Shown here: positions 1 to 7,092 of the stretch, one piece after another
How the letters are laid out: each line of letters starts with the position of its first letter
How positions within the stretch are numbered: the stretch's first letter is position 1
Assembly: GCA_013152945.1 (NCBI GenBank)
Contig: JAADFL010000024.1
Span: 1 to 10,787 of the forward strand
Direction: 5' to 3'
DNA: 10,787 bases
Source of the DNA: Deltaproteobacteria bacterium
GTDB lineage: Bacteria > Myxococcota_A > JAADFL01
Notes under the pieces: generated by a model
Told to the model about the DNA's origin: nothing
Databases searched by the model: none
The model's input: the letters and a program-made list of their open reading frames with translations, nothing else
Made by a program: the position numbers and the translations under genes

Positions 1-162
1 GGGACGGAGGCTGATATCTAATGCAATAACCGGCACTTATCATGACTGTGGGGGGGGGACGGAGGCTGATATCTAATGCAATAACCGGCACTTATCATGA
101 GCATGGGCGGGAGCAGCGGAGCAACGGAGGCTAAGGCATGATGAGGGGGGACGAAAGCTGAT
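1..162. repeat. Direct repeat cluster in non-coding DNA, cut by the window edge
   Basis: A 45-bp unit beginning GGGACGGAGGCTGATATC occurs at 1-45 and again, identically, at 56-100, a period of 55. The core ACGGAGGCT recurs at 124-132. A degenerate start, GGGACGAAAGCTGAT with two mismatches, lies at 148-162. The linkers are G-rich: nine G at 50-58 and six G at 145-150. The cluster may continue beyond position 1. No start codon, ribosome site or protein family signal was seen in it, so I read it as intergenic repeat DNA downstream of the large exported-protein gene. It is too irregular for CRISPR. Its function is unknown. Confidence 0.75.
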
Positions 163-205
163 TTTTCTCATGCCGCCGTTGCTAACTGCTTTAACTACTC
201 CAATG

Positions 206-251
206 AAAAAGCAAGCATGGTCAGGGAACCCGGACTTTGGCAGCCGTGCTT
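206..251 (-). terminator. Possible intrinsic terminator of the large exported-protein gene
   Basis: On the minus strand, directly after the TAA stop at 254-252, AAGCACGG (251-244) can pair with CCATGCTT (220-213). That gives an 8-position stem with one mismatch and a loop of about 23 nt. The sequence GC and then five T (210-206) follow. The arrangement and placement fit a Rho-independent terminator, but the loop is long and the stem is imperfect. Confidence 0.4.
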
Positions 252-3200
252 TTAATCATGCCTTCCCTTGGATCTGAGTACACCCAAAAGGCCGATTAAG
301 AAAAGCATTGCTACAGTTGAATTCACGGGCTCGCCGGTTCTGCCGGAACTGCACCCGCAGCCTCCGCCGTTGCCCCCCAATCCATTTCCCCATTCCCTTC
401 TCGGAGAGTCTGCTACCGGGTTTGCATCAGCCTCCACCTGCCCGGTATCGGCATCCTGGAGTTCTCCCTCCTGGTTCGGCAATTCGGCCTGAAAATCTAC
501 GTCAAAGGTTGTGAAAGCAGTTCCTTGGTTGCCTGCCTCGTCTTCACAGCGAACCTCGAATCGGTAACTTCCACCGTCCTCAAGGCCCTGGACCGTTGCA
601 GACCTTGTGAACTTGGGCTCGGACCATTGGTCGGGCAGCAACCTGTATGAACAAAGAATCTTGTCATCAGGAGACACGTCATCATCCGCCTTCCATTCGA
701 AAGCAGCGGTATCCTTATTCCATATTTCTCCAGGGGATTTTGTAAATTCCACACTCGGGGCGTTCTTATCGGAACTCGCATAAACATCAAACTGCCTGGA
801 TTCGGGCGTAGGATCCACATTGTCCGCCAGGTCGACCGATTCGACCTCGAAAACCCACTTGCCCGGAGTCAGGCCGGTTACAACTGTTTGACCGCCTTTT
901 TTGGGCTCACTCCATTCCACCTGGTCTCCCCGGCCCAAAAGATAGGCCCGCCAGGAGAATCGCAAATCCGCAGTACTGGTGAAATTGTCACTTCCTGAAA
1001 AGGTGAAACTCGCCCTTGCACCTGTCACCTCGCTCCCCGGGTCTTTTGTAATTTCGGTGTCCGGCGGGGTCAAATCCATGGTGAACCTGGCCTCTGCCGG
1101 AGTCAGGTCTTCATTTCCTGCAGCATCCCTGGCCTGGGCCAAGAAGATCCATTCACCCTCCTCCAACTCGCATGAACGCATGTCGACTTCTTCATCTTTT
1201 GAATACTCGGTCCATTCTCCGTCACATGGACCCGGCATGCCTCCCAACTTGACCAACCTATGCCTGTACTCGATCTTGTCCTTGGGACATAAAGCGTCAT
1301 CGGCGCTCATATCAAATACGAGGTTGTTTGGAGAGCCCCATGCTCCCGGGGTCGAGGAAAAGCCGGTCTCAGGAGCAGTATAGTCGGCAACAAAATCAGC
1401 CTCTGCAGGAGATGGATCCGGATTGCCTACGGAATCAATGGCCCTGACCTGTAACTTGTGGGCGCCCTCGGCTGATACGGATAGAATCATGTTCTTCGCG
1501 ATATAGTAAGGTGACCAATCTCCATCATCCAACCGCGCCTGAAACAAGAGGTCTCCTCCCCTATCGTCCGAGCCGGAATATGATACTTCAACCATGTTCT
1601 CGGAGGTGAATTCTGGTGGAGGTTTTTCAATCGTTGTTTCCGGTGGAACCCCGTCCACGTCGAATTCAACCGATGCTCCGGTTGGGTCGAGATTGCCGGA
1701 AAAGTCACGGGCCCTGACCGTAAAAGTGTGTTTGCCGTCACTCATTCCGTCCAATACCGTGCTCTTCTTGTACACTGCATCCACCCAGGCGCTACTATCC
1801 AGGTGCCATTGATATGTTATGAAAGCATCGTACTGAGGCAGGTCATCGGTTGCGTGGTAAAGAAGGTGCAGACCCGACATACCGAATATCAAATCACCGT
1901 GTTGAGCAGCCGGATTGATACCCCCCACCCTGTCTATGTAGGTGGTGGGAGGCGTTTTATCGTCTGCAGAAGGTTTTGCCAGGGCCAGGTATACGACGAT
2001 GTAATCGCCGGACCTCTCTATGTCCAAGATCCTGGCATATACCCCGGAAAAACTCAGCACAGTGTCAATCAAGGGCAGTGCTCCAATCTGGTCCTGGTAC
2101 ATGGGCATGAGAACATCGTTTACGATCTTGTCCAGGTCATCCTTGCTCAAGTCCACTGTTCCCGAATCATACCCGATGGTCGCCCTGAAAAGTTGTATAT
2201 CCGTCACTATCAAGACGAGTGAGTTCTCATCGGTTATGTCGATCTTAGCCTTCAAGTCCGCATCAGCACTCACTGTTATCGTTCCCGAGGGTTTGCCGTC
2301 CATTATCATGTCTACAACGGCATTTAGATCCTTGATGTGAATTGTAGGTTCCATCGTTCCGGGTGGAGGCAAGTCCAAGGTGGGAGGTTTGCCCGGAACC
2401 ACGGTTATATGGGCTTGACCTTGGGATTGCTGATCCGGGATGAGAGCTCCCAAGTCAACCGTGTCCTCGTAACACAGCATTCCCATTTCCCATACACCCC
2501 ACAGCAAATCATCCATGAAGCCTTTTGACGCTGCAACTGCTGCAAACGCTCCCTCGTGGTCTTTTGCCGGACCACCGGATGCAGGCGCATCAAAGCCGGG
2601 TTCTACAGCCGATTGGTCGACACATGCATCCCTGGTCTGGGCGTCTGCACCGGAATTGGCGAATAAGGAACCTCCCATGTCGTCGATTGGAAACCTCTCT
2701 GGTTGGATCCTGAAATCCAGGCCGTTGTAGTTCAAAGACAACGTAACATACTTTTTCAACATCTCGTTTAACATGGATGGAAGTTCATCCTTCAGGGCGT
2801 CTTTACCCTTTTCCTTGATGGCCTTCTCGATCTCCGCCTCGACATCGTAACCGAAAATTTCCACCAGTGATTCTATCCATCCGCCGTCAACCTCGAGGTC
2901 CCAGATGTCATCTATCTCGAACTCATCGACCGACAGGACCTGTATCGCATGGTCGACAACGCCAACCGTAACAACGATGTGTCCGGTCAGGCCATGGGCA
3001 TATATTGGAATTGTCTTGTTGATAGCACAGCCATGAGAATAGGCATTGGTGGTGACCGTAGCCTCGAGTACTATTTCTCCGCCTATCTTGTTGCCGTTCA
3101 TGAAATCCAGAACCAGGGATCTCTCGTCAATCGGGATGGTATAGTTCACATCTTTGATGCCGTAATGCAGCGTGTCCAACAAGCAGCTTGCCGAACCAAG

Positions 3201-3410
3201 TTCCTGGCCCGGGTACACGCCCGTAATAGGGTTCGGATCCACGAAGTCAGGTGCAAGCTGTGTCAACAGATCCAATCCGTTTTGATACAGCCTCAAGGCA
3301 GCTCCTTCTTTCACGTATTGACCATGCGTGGCATATGAGGGTAAAGGTGCAAGAGCCGTAAAAAATGCTGCAATTGCAAGTGTGCTCGAACAATAATATT
3401 TCTTGGGCAT
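252..3410 (-). CDS. Exported BPI/LBP-like (TULIP) protein with Ig-like repeats and a MYXO-CTERM-like anchor
   Basis: The protein has 1052 residues. The ATG at 3410 is chosen because GGAGG (3422-3418) lies 7 nt upstream and a signal peptide follows at once: basic MPKK, then a hydrophobic stretch to about residue 28. Residues about 35-240 and 355-480 resemble the two lobes of BPI/LBP proteins. They contain an early GLDLLTQLAPDF segment, a strand-rich region, an amphipathic helix at 178-220 and a second lobe ending in IVVYLALAK. This is judged by pattern only. Five Ig-like repeats follow (about 485-586, 587-677, 678-779, 780-880, 881-973), most opening with D-x-x-PP-x-T and closing with a VRA-D-x-x-GN-type strand. 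The C-terminus has GGNGGGCGCSS (1012-1022), a hydrophobic helix (about 1031-1045) and basic RSKGR, which resembles a MYXO-CTERM sorting signal. The likely role is a cell-surface or outer-membrane protein that may bind lipid or a hydrophobic ligand. The ligand is unknown. It stands alone, divergent from lexA. Confidence 0.8.
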   Translation of the reverse strand: MPKKYYCSSTLAIAAFFTALAPLPSYATHGQYVKEGAALRLYQNGLDLLTQLAPDFVDPNPITGVYPGQELGSASCLLDTLHYGIKDVNYTIPIDERSLVLDFMNGNKIGGEIVLEATVTTNAYSHGCAINKTIPIYAHGLTGHIVVTVGVVDHAIQVLSVDEFEIDDIWDLEVDGGWIESLVEIFGYDVEAEIEKAIKEKGKDALKDELPSMLNEMLKKYVTLSLNYNGLDFRIQPERFPIDDMGGSLFANSGADAQTRDACVDQSAVEPGFDAPASGGPAKDHEGAFAAVAASKGFMDDLLWGVWEMGMLCYEDTVDLGALIPDQQSQGQAHITVVPGKPPTLDLPPPGTMEPTIHIKDLNAVVDMIMDGKPSGTITVSADADLKAKIDITDENSLVLIVTDIQLFRATIGYDSGTVDLSKDDLDKIVNDVLMPMYQDQIGALPLIDTVLSFSGVYARILDIERSGDYIVVYLALAKPSADDKTPPTTYIDRVGGINPAAQHGDLIFGMSGLHLLYHATDDLPQYDAFITYQWHLDSSAWVDAVYKKSTVLDGMSDGKHTFTVRARDFSGNLDPTGASVEFDVDGVPPETTIEKPPPEFTSENMVEVSYSGSDDRGGDLLFQARLDDGDWSPYYIAKNMILSVSAEGAHKLQVRAIDSVGNPDPSPAEADFVADYTAPETGFSSTPGAWGSPNNLVFDMSADDALCPKDKIEYRHRLVKLGGMPGPCDGEWTEYSKDEEVDMRSCELEEGEWIFLAQARDAAGNEDLTPAEARFTMDLTPPDTEITKDPGSEVTGARASFTFSGSDNFTSTADLRFSWRAYLLGRGDQVEWSEPKKGGQTVVTGLTPGKWVFEVESVDLADNVDPTPESRQFDVYASSDKNAPSVEFTKSPGEIWNKDTAAFEWKADDDVSPDDKILCSYRLLPDQWSEPKFTRSATVQGLEDGGSYRFEVRCEDEAGNQGTAFTTFDVDFQAELPNQEGELQDADTGQVEADANPVADSPRREWGNGLGGNGGGCGCSSGRTGEPVNSTVAMLFLIGLLGVLRSKGRHD

Positions 3411-3533
3411 CCATCCACCTCCGAAATTCAATATTACCACATTTTGAGCAATAGTCGAACAACTGTTGCAACCTGACTTGGGGTTAAACCACAGGCGACC
3501 GACCGAAAGAGCCGGGTTCGTTTTTCAATGCCA

Positions 3534-3562
3534 TTGACTTGAAACAAGCAATGTAGTATACA
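3534..3562 (+). promoter_or_regulatory. Predicted sigma70-type promoter of lexA
   Basis: TTGACT (3534-3539) and TATACA (3557-3562) are separated by exactly 17 bp. This places the transcription start near 3569 and gives a leader of about 36 nt before the lexA ATG. The -35 matches consensus at five of six positions and the -10 at four of six. The -10 is covered by the putative LexA box. Confidence 0.6.
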
Positions 3563-3572
3563 TTTGTTCAGT
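3556..3572 (+). promoter_or_regulatory. Putative LexA (SOS) box, Myxococcus-type
   Basis: GTATACATTTGTTCAGT fits the Myxococcus LexA consensus as I recall it (CTRHAMRYBYGTTCAGS) at 15 of 17 positions, missing only the first and last. It overlaps the predicted lexA -10 element, so LexA bound here would block its own promoter. This is the usual autoregulatory arrangement. The consensus is quoted from memory and the site is not tested. Confidence 0.6.
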
Positions 3573-3604
3573 GTAGGCCTCTTGTTGAAAAAGGGAGCTT
3601 GAAA

Positions 3605-4240
3605 ATGGCCAAGGAAAACCTTACAGCCAGGCAGGAAAAGGTCCTGGAATACATAAAGAGCACATTGTCGAAAAGAGGATATCCGCCCACCATGAGGGAA
3701 ATCGGCGAGTACATGAGCATTCGTTCCACTAATGGTGTGAGCGATCATCTCAAGGTGCTCGAGCGAAAGGGCTACATCAGACGTGCCGGTTCCAGGTCAA
3801 GGGCCATTACACTGGTCGAGCAGTCCTCTTTTTTACCGGACAGGGAAATACTCGATATCCCGGTACTTGGAAGGGTTGCAGCAGGACTGCCCCTTCTCGC
3901 AGAAGAGAACATTGAAGACACGGTCAGAATCGACAGGTTCTTCATAGGAGATGGCAAAGAGGTATTTGCGTTGCGCGTGGTCGGTGACTCAATGATCGGC
4001 GACGGCATCTTCGACAATGACTTCATATTCGTCAGGAAGCAGGCCCAGGCCGAACCGGGCAGCATCGTTGTCGTCATGATCGAGGGCGAGGTGACTGTCA
4101 AGAGGTATTACCCTGAAGGTGATTCGATACGCTTTCAGCCTGCCAACGACCAAATGAAACCTATAATAATCAGAAAACACGATTTCAGACAAACAGACAT
4201 CATAGGAGTCGTAGTAGGTGTGTACAGGAAAACCGTGTAG
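3605..4240 (+). CDS. lexA: LexA repressor, SOS-response regulator and self-cleaving serine protease
   Basis: The protein has 211 residues, close to the usual length of 200-230. The ATG at 3605 is preferred because GGGAG (3593-3597) lies 7 nt upstream. An in-frame TTG at 3599 is too close to that site. Residues 1-70 form the winged helix-turn-helix DNA-binding domain, including [14 protein letters not shown] and the [10 protein letters not shown] wing. The cleavage site is Ala93-Gly94 in VAAGLPLL. The nucleophile is Ser129 in VVGDSMI and the general base is Lys166 in VTVKRYY; their 37-residue separation equals that of E. coli LexA (119/156). RecA filaments formed on single-stranded DNA trigger self-cleavage and derepress repair genes. 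It has its own promoter, overlapped by a likely LexA box, so it is probably autoregulated. It is divergent from the large surface-protein gene. Confidence 0.97.
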   Translation: MAKENLTARQEKVLEYIKSTLSKRGYPPTMREIGEYMSIRSTNGVSDHLKVLERKGYIRRAGSRSRAITLVEQSSFLPDREILDIPVLGRVAAGLPLLAEENIEDTVRIDRFFIGDGKEVFALRVVGDSMIGDGIFDNDFIFVRKQAQAEPGSIVVVMIEGEVTVKRYYPEGDSIRFQPANDQMKPIIIRKHDFRQTDIIGVVVGVYRKTV

Positions 4241-4274
4241 AAAGTCCCTGGTTACTGTTTTATTCTTTGCTGTT

Positions 4275-4318
4275 CCCGATGAGAACATTGAGTTTATTGT
4301 TCGGGCGTCAACTTTTTT
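4275..4318 (+). terminator. Weak candidate terminator after lexA
   Basis: GAACA (4283-4287) can pair with TGTTC (4298-4302) around a 10-nt loop. CCC (4275-4277) can pair with GGG (4303-4305) outside a bulge. Six T follow at 4313-4318. The T run is several bases past the stem, so this is a poor fit to a canonical terminator, although its position after the lexA stop is right. Confidence 0.3.
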
Positions 4319-4345
4319 GCAATGCCTGTCCCATTCACATCGAAA

Positions 4346-4368
4346 TCACGGATGATGCCGCACCGTGA
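4346..4368. repeat. Short inverted repeat
   Basis: TCACGG (4346-4351) and CCGTGA (4363-4368) are perfect 6-bp inverted copies around an 11-nt spacer. No T run follows. It could be a weak RNA hairpin, an operator half-site pair or chance. Confidence 0.35.
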
Positions 4369-4421
4369 CCATTGATTGTTATACCCGCAAATAATACCAA
4401 AATAATTTCACCGAATTTATT

Positions 4422-4454
4422 ATCCGAATTCAGTGGCGGACAACTTATTCGGAT
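4422..4454. repeat. 8-bp inverted repeat upstream of the FHA gene
   Basis: ATCCGAAT (4422-4429) and ATTCGGAT (4447-4454) are perfect inverted copies with 17 bp between them. A third, direct CCGAATT lies just upstream at 4411-4417, alongside the one at 4424-4430. The cluster of CCGAAT motifs about 60-100 bp upstream of a promoter suggests a regulator binding site, though a hairpin in RNA is also possible. Confidence 0.45.
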
Positions 4455-4514
4455 TGATTTTAAGTGGCCTTGACAGGTTTTTGAACAAGGCGAAAGTTCT
4501 TGGCATTATTGGTA

Positions 4515-4543
4515 TTGACCGAAAAATACAGCCGGATTATAGA
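4515..4543 (+). promoter_or_regulatory. Predicted sigma70-type promoter of the FHA gene
   Basis: TTGACC (4515-4520) and TATAGA (4538-4543) are separated by 17 bp. This predicts a start near 4550, about 24 nt before the ATG and upstream of the GGAGG ribosome site. The -35 matches five of six positions and the -10 four of six. A second TTGACA at 4470-4475 has no partner -10 at a proper distance. Confidence 0.5.
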
Positions 4544-4573
4544 TTGTAATGGTTTCTGCTTTTGGAGGGAAAC

Positions 4574-5548
4574 ATGATTTTATGCAGCCATTGCGGTGCG
4601 GCAAATGAACCGGGCACTTTCTACTGCCGGGAATGCGGAACAGAGTTAATACCCCAGGGCACTTCGAGACCTGCGGCAGCGCCTGTTGATTCCGCCTTGT
4701 CAGGTGCACCGGCGCCACAAGTACGCTGTCAAAAGTGCGGGGTACTCAACTCGATACAGGATGGATACTGCCGGGGATGTGGAGCAAAGCTGGACTACGA
4801 TCCAAGACACCCGACGAATGAAACGCCGGCACCTGGAAATATGCCCAAAGAAGAAAAAAGGACCACGGCATACTTCGGCACTGCCCAAGAAGCGGCTAAA
4901 GCCAGGCTGGTTCTCATCAAGGGAGATGGGGCCGACGGCATGTCCTACTCACTGGCTTCCAAATCCATGGTTGCCGGTAGGATGGAAGGCGAAATGGTTT
5001 TTCCTGATGATGACTATCTGTCACATCGACACGCAGAATTCTTTTTCAAGGATGGCTCCCTATTCGTAAGGGATCTTGGCAGTCTGAACGGCATCTATAA
5101 GAAAATAGATTCTTTGACAGCCCTGGAGGATGGAGACGTTTTCCTTGTTGGAGAGCAGGTATTCAGGTACAGGTGCTTTGAAGAACCTCCTCTCCTTCCA
5201 GGTTTCAACGATCCTGCGGATGGGACCAAGCACCAGGGCGGTGCCAAGAGGGAATTGGGACCTTTCTGCGTCGAGCAACTCTTAAGAGGCGGGCAACTGG
5301 GAATAGTCTATTATTCACAGGTGGGTGAGATGTCCATCGGAAGAGAGGAATGTGATCTCAATTTTCCAGATGACATTCACCTATCCAGGGTTCACGCCAA
5401 GCTTTACTTGAAAGATGAAACCTGCGTCCTGGAAGATCTGAACAGCAGAAACGGCACTTTCATCAAGGTGAAGGGCGAAAGCGATCTCAAGACCAACGAT
5501 CTTGTTTTTGTCGGCAGCCAACTGCTTAGAGTCGAAATCCTTGCCTGA
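4574..5548 (+). CDS. Double zinc-ribbon protein with tandem FHA domains
   Basis: The protein has 324 residues. The ATG at 4574 is supported by GGAGGGA just upstream (4564-4570). An in-frame TTG at 4562 would overlap that ribosome site and is rejected. Two zinc ribbons open the protein, CxxC-x10-CxxC at Cys4/7/18/21 and Cys52/55/66/69. They are separated by a Pro/Ala-rich linker, and another linker runs to about residue 98. Two FHA domains follow. FHA1 is about 110-202, with Gly135-Arg136, SHRHA at 150-154 and Asn172-Gly173. FHA2 is about 228-322, with GR at 256-257, SRVHA at 271-275 and Asn293-Gly294. Both keep the Arg, Ser/His and Asn of a phosphothreonine-binding site. No signal peptide or membrane helix is seen, so it is probably a cytoplasmic adaptor that reads Ser/Thr phosphorylation. 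No kinase is in the window, and its partner is unknown. The last 23 bp overlap ispH tail to tail. Confidence 0.9.
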   Translation: MILCSHCGAANEPGTFYCRECGTELIPQGTSRPAAAPVDSALSGAPAPQVRCQKCGVLNSIQDGYCRGCGAKLDYDPRHPTNETPAPGNMPKEEKRTTAYFGTAQEAAKARLVLIKGDGADGMSYSLASKSMVAGRMEGEMVFPDDDYLSHRHAEFFFKDGSLFVRDLGSLNGIYKKIDSLTALEDGDVFLVGEQVFRYRCFEEPPLLPGFNDPADGTKHQGGAKRELGPFCVEQLLRGGQLGIVYYSQVGEMSIGREECDLNFPDDIHLSRVHAKLYLKDETCVLEDLNSRNGTFIKVKGESDLKTNDLVFVGSQLLRVEILA

Positions 5549-6377
5549 CCAGGGCCTGGACAACTTCCTCGATGACCCGGGAAGGCGTGGATGCCCCGGC
5601 CGTGACTCCTACGACATTGAAATGTGACAACCTGTTCATCGGCAGATCCCCGCGCTTCTCTACATGAAAAGTGCTTTTCGGCAAAATCTCCCCGCACAAT
5701 CCGGCCAGTCTCTTCGTATTTGCACTGTCAAATCCTCCGACTACGACCATTGCATCCACTTTTCCGGCCAGGTCCACGGCCTCCTTCTGCCTTATGCTTG
5801 TCGCGCTGCATATGGTGTTTACAGCCTCCACCACCTCGTATCGTTGCCTGCAGCGTTCCACTACCGCATCCAGTATCTTCGATGACAAGGTAGTCTGCGC
5901 AACAACACCAACAGCACGTACTTTCGGCAGACCATGCACAGAATCCGGCCCGGTAATCGCAACAGCCCTGCCGGGGGCAAATGACAAGGTTGCCTTAATC
6001 TCCGGATGATCCGCATCACCAACGACGACTATAAGATCACATCTTTTTGAAAGCTCTTGTACGGCCTTGTGTACCTTTTTCACAAATGGACACGTTGCCT
6101 CTATCAGGGCACAACCCTTGGAGCGCAGTATCTCGACATCGTTTTTCTCCACACCATGGCTCCTCAGGATGACCTTGGCCCTTTGCGGTAGAGCATTAGG
6201 GGTCAGGACCATGCGAACGCCCATTTTCTTCAAGCTTTCGACCACCTGTGGATTATGTATTATGGGTCCCAGGGAATAGACGTTTCCATCATTGCCGGAG
6301 GCAGCCTTGAAGGCCATCTCGGTCGCCCTCAATACACCGAAGCAAAAGCCGGCTGACTCTGCGACTTTAACCCGCAT
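5526..6377 (-). CDS. ispH: 4-hydroxy-3-methylbut-2-enyl diphosphate reductase (IspH/LytB)
   Basis: IspH catalyses the last step of the MEP isoprenoid pathway, reducing HMBPP to IPP and DMAPP with a [4Fe-4S] cluster. The protein has 283 residues from the ATG at 6377. That start is chosen because IspH proteins begin just before the first cluster cysteine; an ATG at 6404 would add nine unusual residues. The start overlaps the end of cmk by 11 nt, suggesting coupling. Cluster ligands are Cys12 (GFCFGV), Cys96 (EATCPF) and Cys190 (NTICSAT). Substrate-site residues include His41, His74, His124 and Glu126 (HPE), the last with the same number as the E. coli catalytic Glu. The diphosphate-binding motif is DSANT (217-221), where E. 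coli has SSN, so one serine is replaced by alanine. AGASTP (260-265) is intact. It overlaps the FHA gene convergently by 23 bp. It is the last gene of the minus-strand run, and its product DMAPP is the MiaA substrate. Confidence 0.95.
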   Translation of the reverse strand: MRVKVAESAGFCFGVLRATEMAFKAASGNDGNVYSLGPIIHNPQVVESLKKMGVRMVLTPNALPQRAKVILRSHGVEKNDVEILRSKGCALIEATCPFVKKVHKAVQELSKRCDLIVVVGDADHPEIKATLSFAPGRAVAITGPDSVHGLPKVRAVGVVAQTTLSSKILDAVVERCRQRYEVVEAVNTICSATSIRQKEAVDLAGKVDAMVVVGGFDSANTKRLAGLCGEILPKSTFHVEKRGDLPMNRLSHFNVVGVTAGASTPSRVIEEVVQALVRQGFRL

Positions 6378-7053
6378 CGACCTTTTTCTCCGAGAGACGC
6401 CCAAGCAGGTATTTCACGACATCCTGCACACCCATTTTCGAGGTATCCACTTCCTCTGCATCCTCGGCCTTCTTCAATGGTGCCGACTGCCTGTTGGTAT
6501 CTCTTTTGTCACGTATTTCCTGCTCCTTCAATACCTGTTCCAAGGTTACCTGTTCACCCTTTTCAGTGAGTTGTTTGTACCGTCGACGTGCCCTTTCCTT
6601 TGAATCCGCGGTTAAAAAAAACTTGGCCTTTGCATCCGGAAAAACCACGGTACCGATATCCCTTCCTTCCAGCACGGCGCCCGGGCTGACCGCTGCCCTG
6701 CGCTGAAGATCGAGCAATTCCGCCCTGACGCGGGGCAATGCCGAGATCTTGCTGGCAAGCTGGGATATGGCAGGAGTTCGTATTTCCTCCGTGACGTCCT
6801 CGCCGTTTAAAATAACTGCCTGTCCATCCGCCGGCCCTTTAAAAAACACCTCTGCCTTGGAAGCAAGCTCAACCAATGCCGGTTCATCTTCCGGGGATAA
6901 TTTCGCCCTCCGGGCAAGCAGCGCCACACTCCGGTAAATAGCACCGGTATCTACATAGGTATAACCCAGCCTTGAGGCCAAAGCCTTTGCTACCGTGCTC
7001 TTTCCTGCTCCTGCAGGTCCGTCTATTGCAATTACGACCGTACCTTCAGACAT
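6367..7053 (-). CDS. cmk: Cytidylate kinase
   Basis: Cmk phosphorylates CMP and dCMP to the diphosphates with ATP, in the cytoplasm, for nucleotide salvage and supply. The protein has 228 residues, the normal bacterial length. The ATG at 7053 has GAGG (7063-7060) 6 nt upstream. The P-loop is GPAGAGKST (12-20). YVDTGAIYR (33-41) carries the CMP-site Asp35 and Arg41. EGRDIGTVVFP (129-139) is the family signature. The C-terminal RDKRDTNRQSAPL (181-193) supplies the lid/arginine region. It lies 39 nt after miaA and overlaps ispH by 11 nt, so it sits inside the mutL-miaA-cmk-ispH run. An eight-T run in its coding strand (6621-6614) encodes part of KFFLT and does not break the frame. Confidence 0.96.
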   Translation of the reverse strand: MSEGTVVIAIDGPAGAGKSTVAKALASRLGYTYVDTGAIYRSVALLARRAKLSPEDEPALVELASKAEVFFKGPADGQAVILNGEDVTEEIRTPAISQLASKISALPRVRAELLDLQRRAAVSPGAVLEGRDIGTVVFPDAKAKFFLTADSKERARRRYKQLTEKGEQVTLEQVLKEQEIRDKRDTNRQSAPLKKAEDAEEVDTSKMGVQDVVKYLLGRLSEKKVDAG

Positions 7054-7092
7054 GGCCCACCTCTTTACAACCTAATAACAAGAGCGCTTTGT

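Larger units (their letters stand above)
4241..4573. other. Non-coding region between lexA and the FHA gene
   Basis: This 333-bp stretch has no convincing gene on either strand and no tRNA-like sequence. It holds a weak hairpin with a T run just after lexA, an inverted repeat at 4346-4368, a stronger inverted repeat at 4422-4454 and a promoter at 4515-4543. It is more AT-rich than the flanking genes. A small RNA or regulator binding sites are possible but not shown. Confidence 0.6.

Noticed and set aside
1-162. CRISPR array
   Set aside because: Only two exact units, short unequal G-rich linkers instead of unique spacers, and no cas genes.
1728-2222. Plus-strand open frame of about 164 codons inside the large exported-protein gene
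   Set aside because: It is a shadow of a long minus-strand gene with clear domain repeats. It has no start signals.
3456-3469. GAAC-N4-GTTG resembling a Gram-positive (Bacillus-type) LexA box upstream of the large exported-protein gene
   Set aside because: One half-site is imperfect, the position is not over a recognisable promoter, and a much better Myxococcus-type site lies next to lexA. Chance is more likely.
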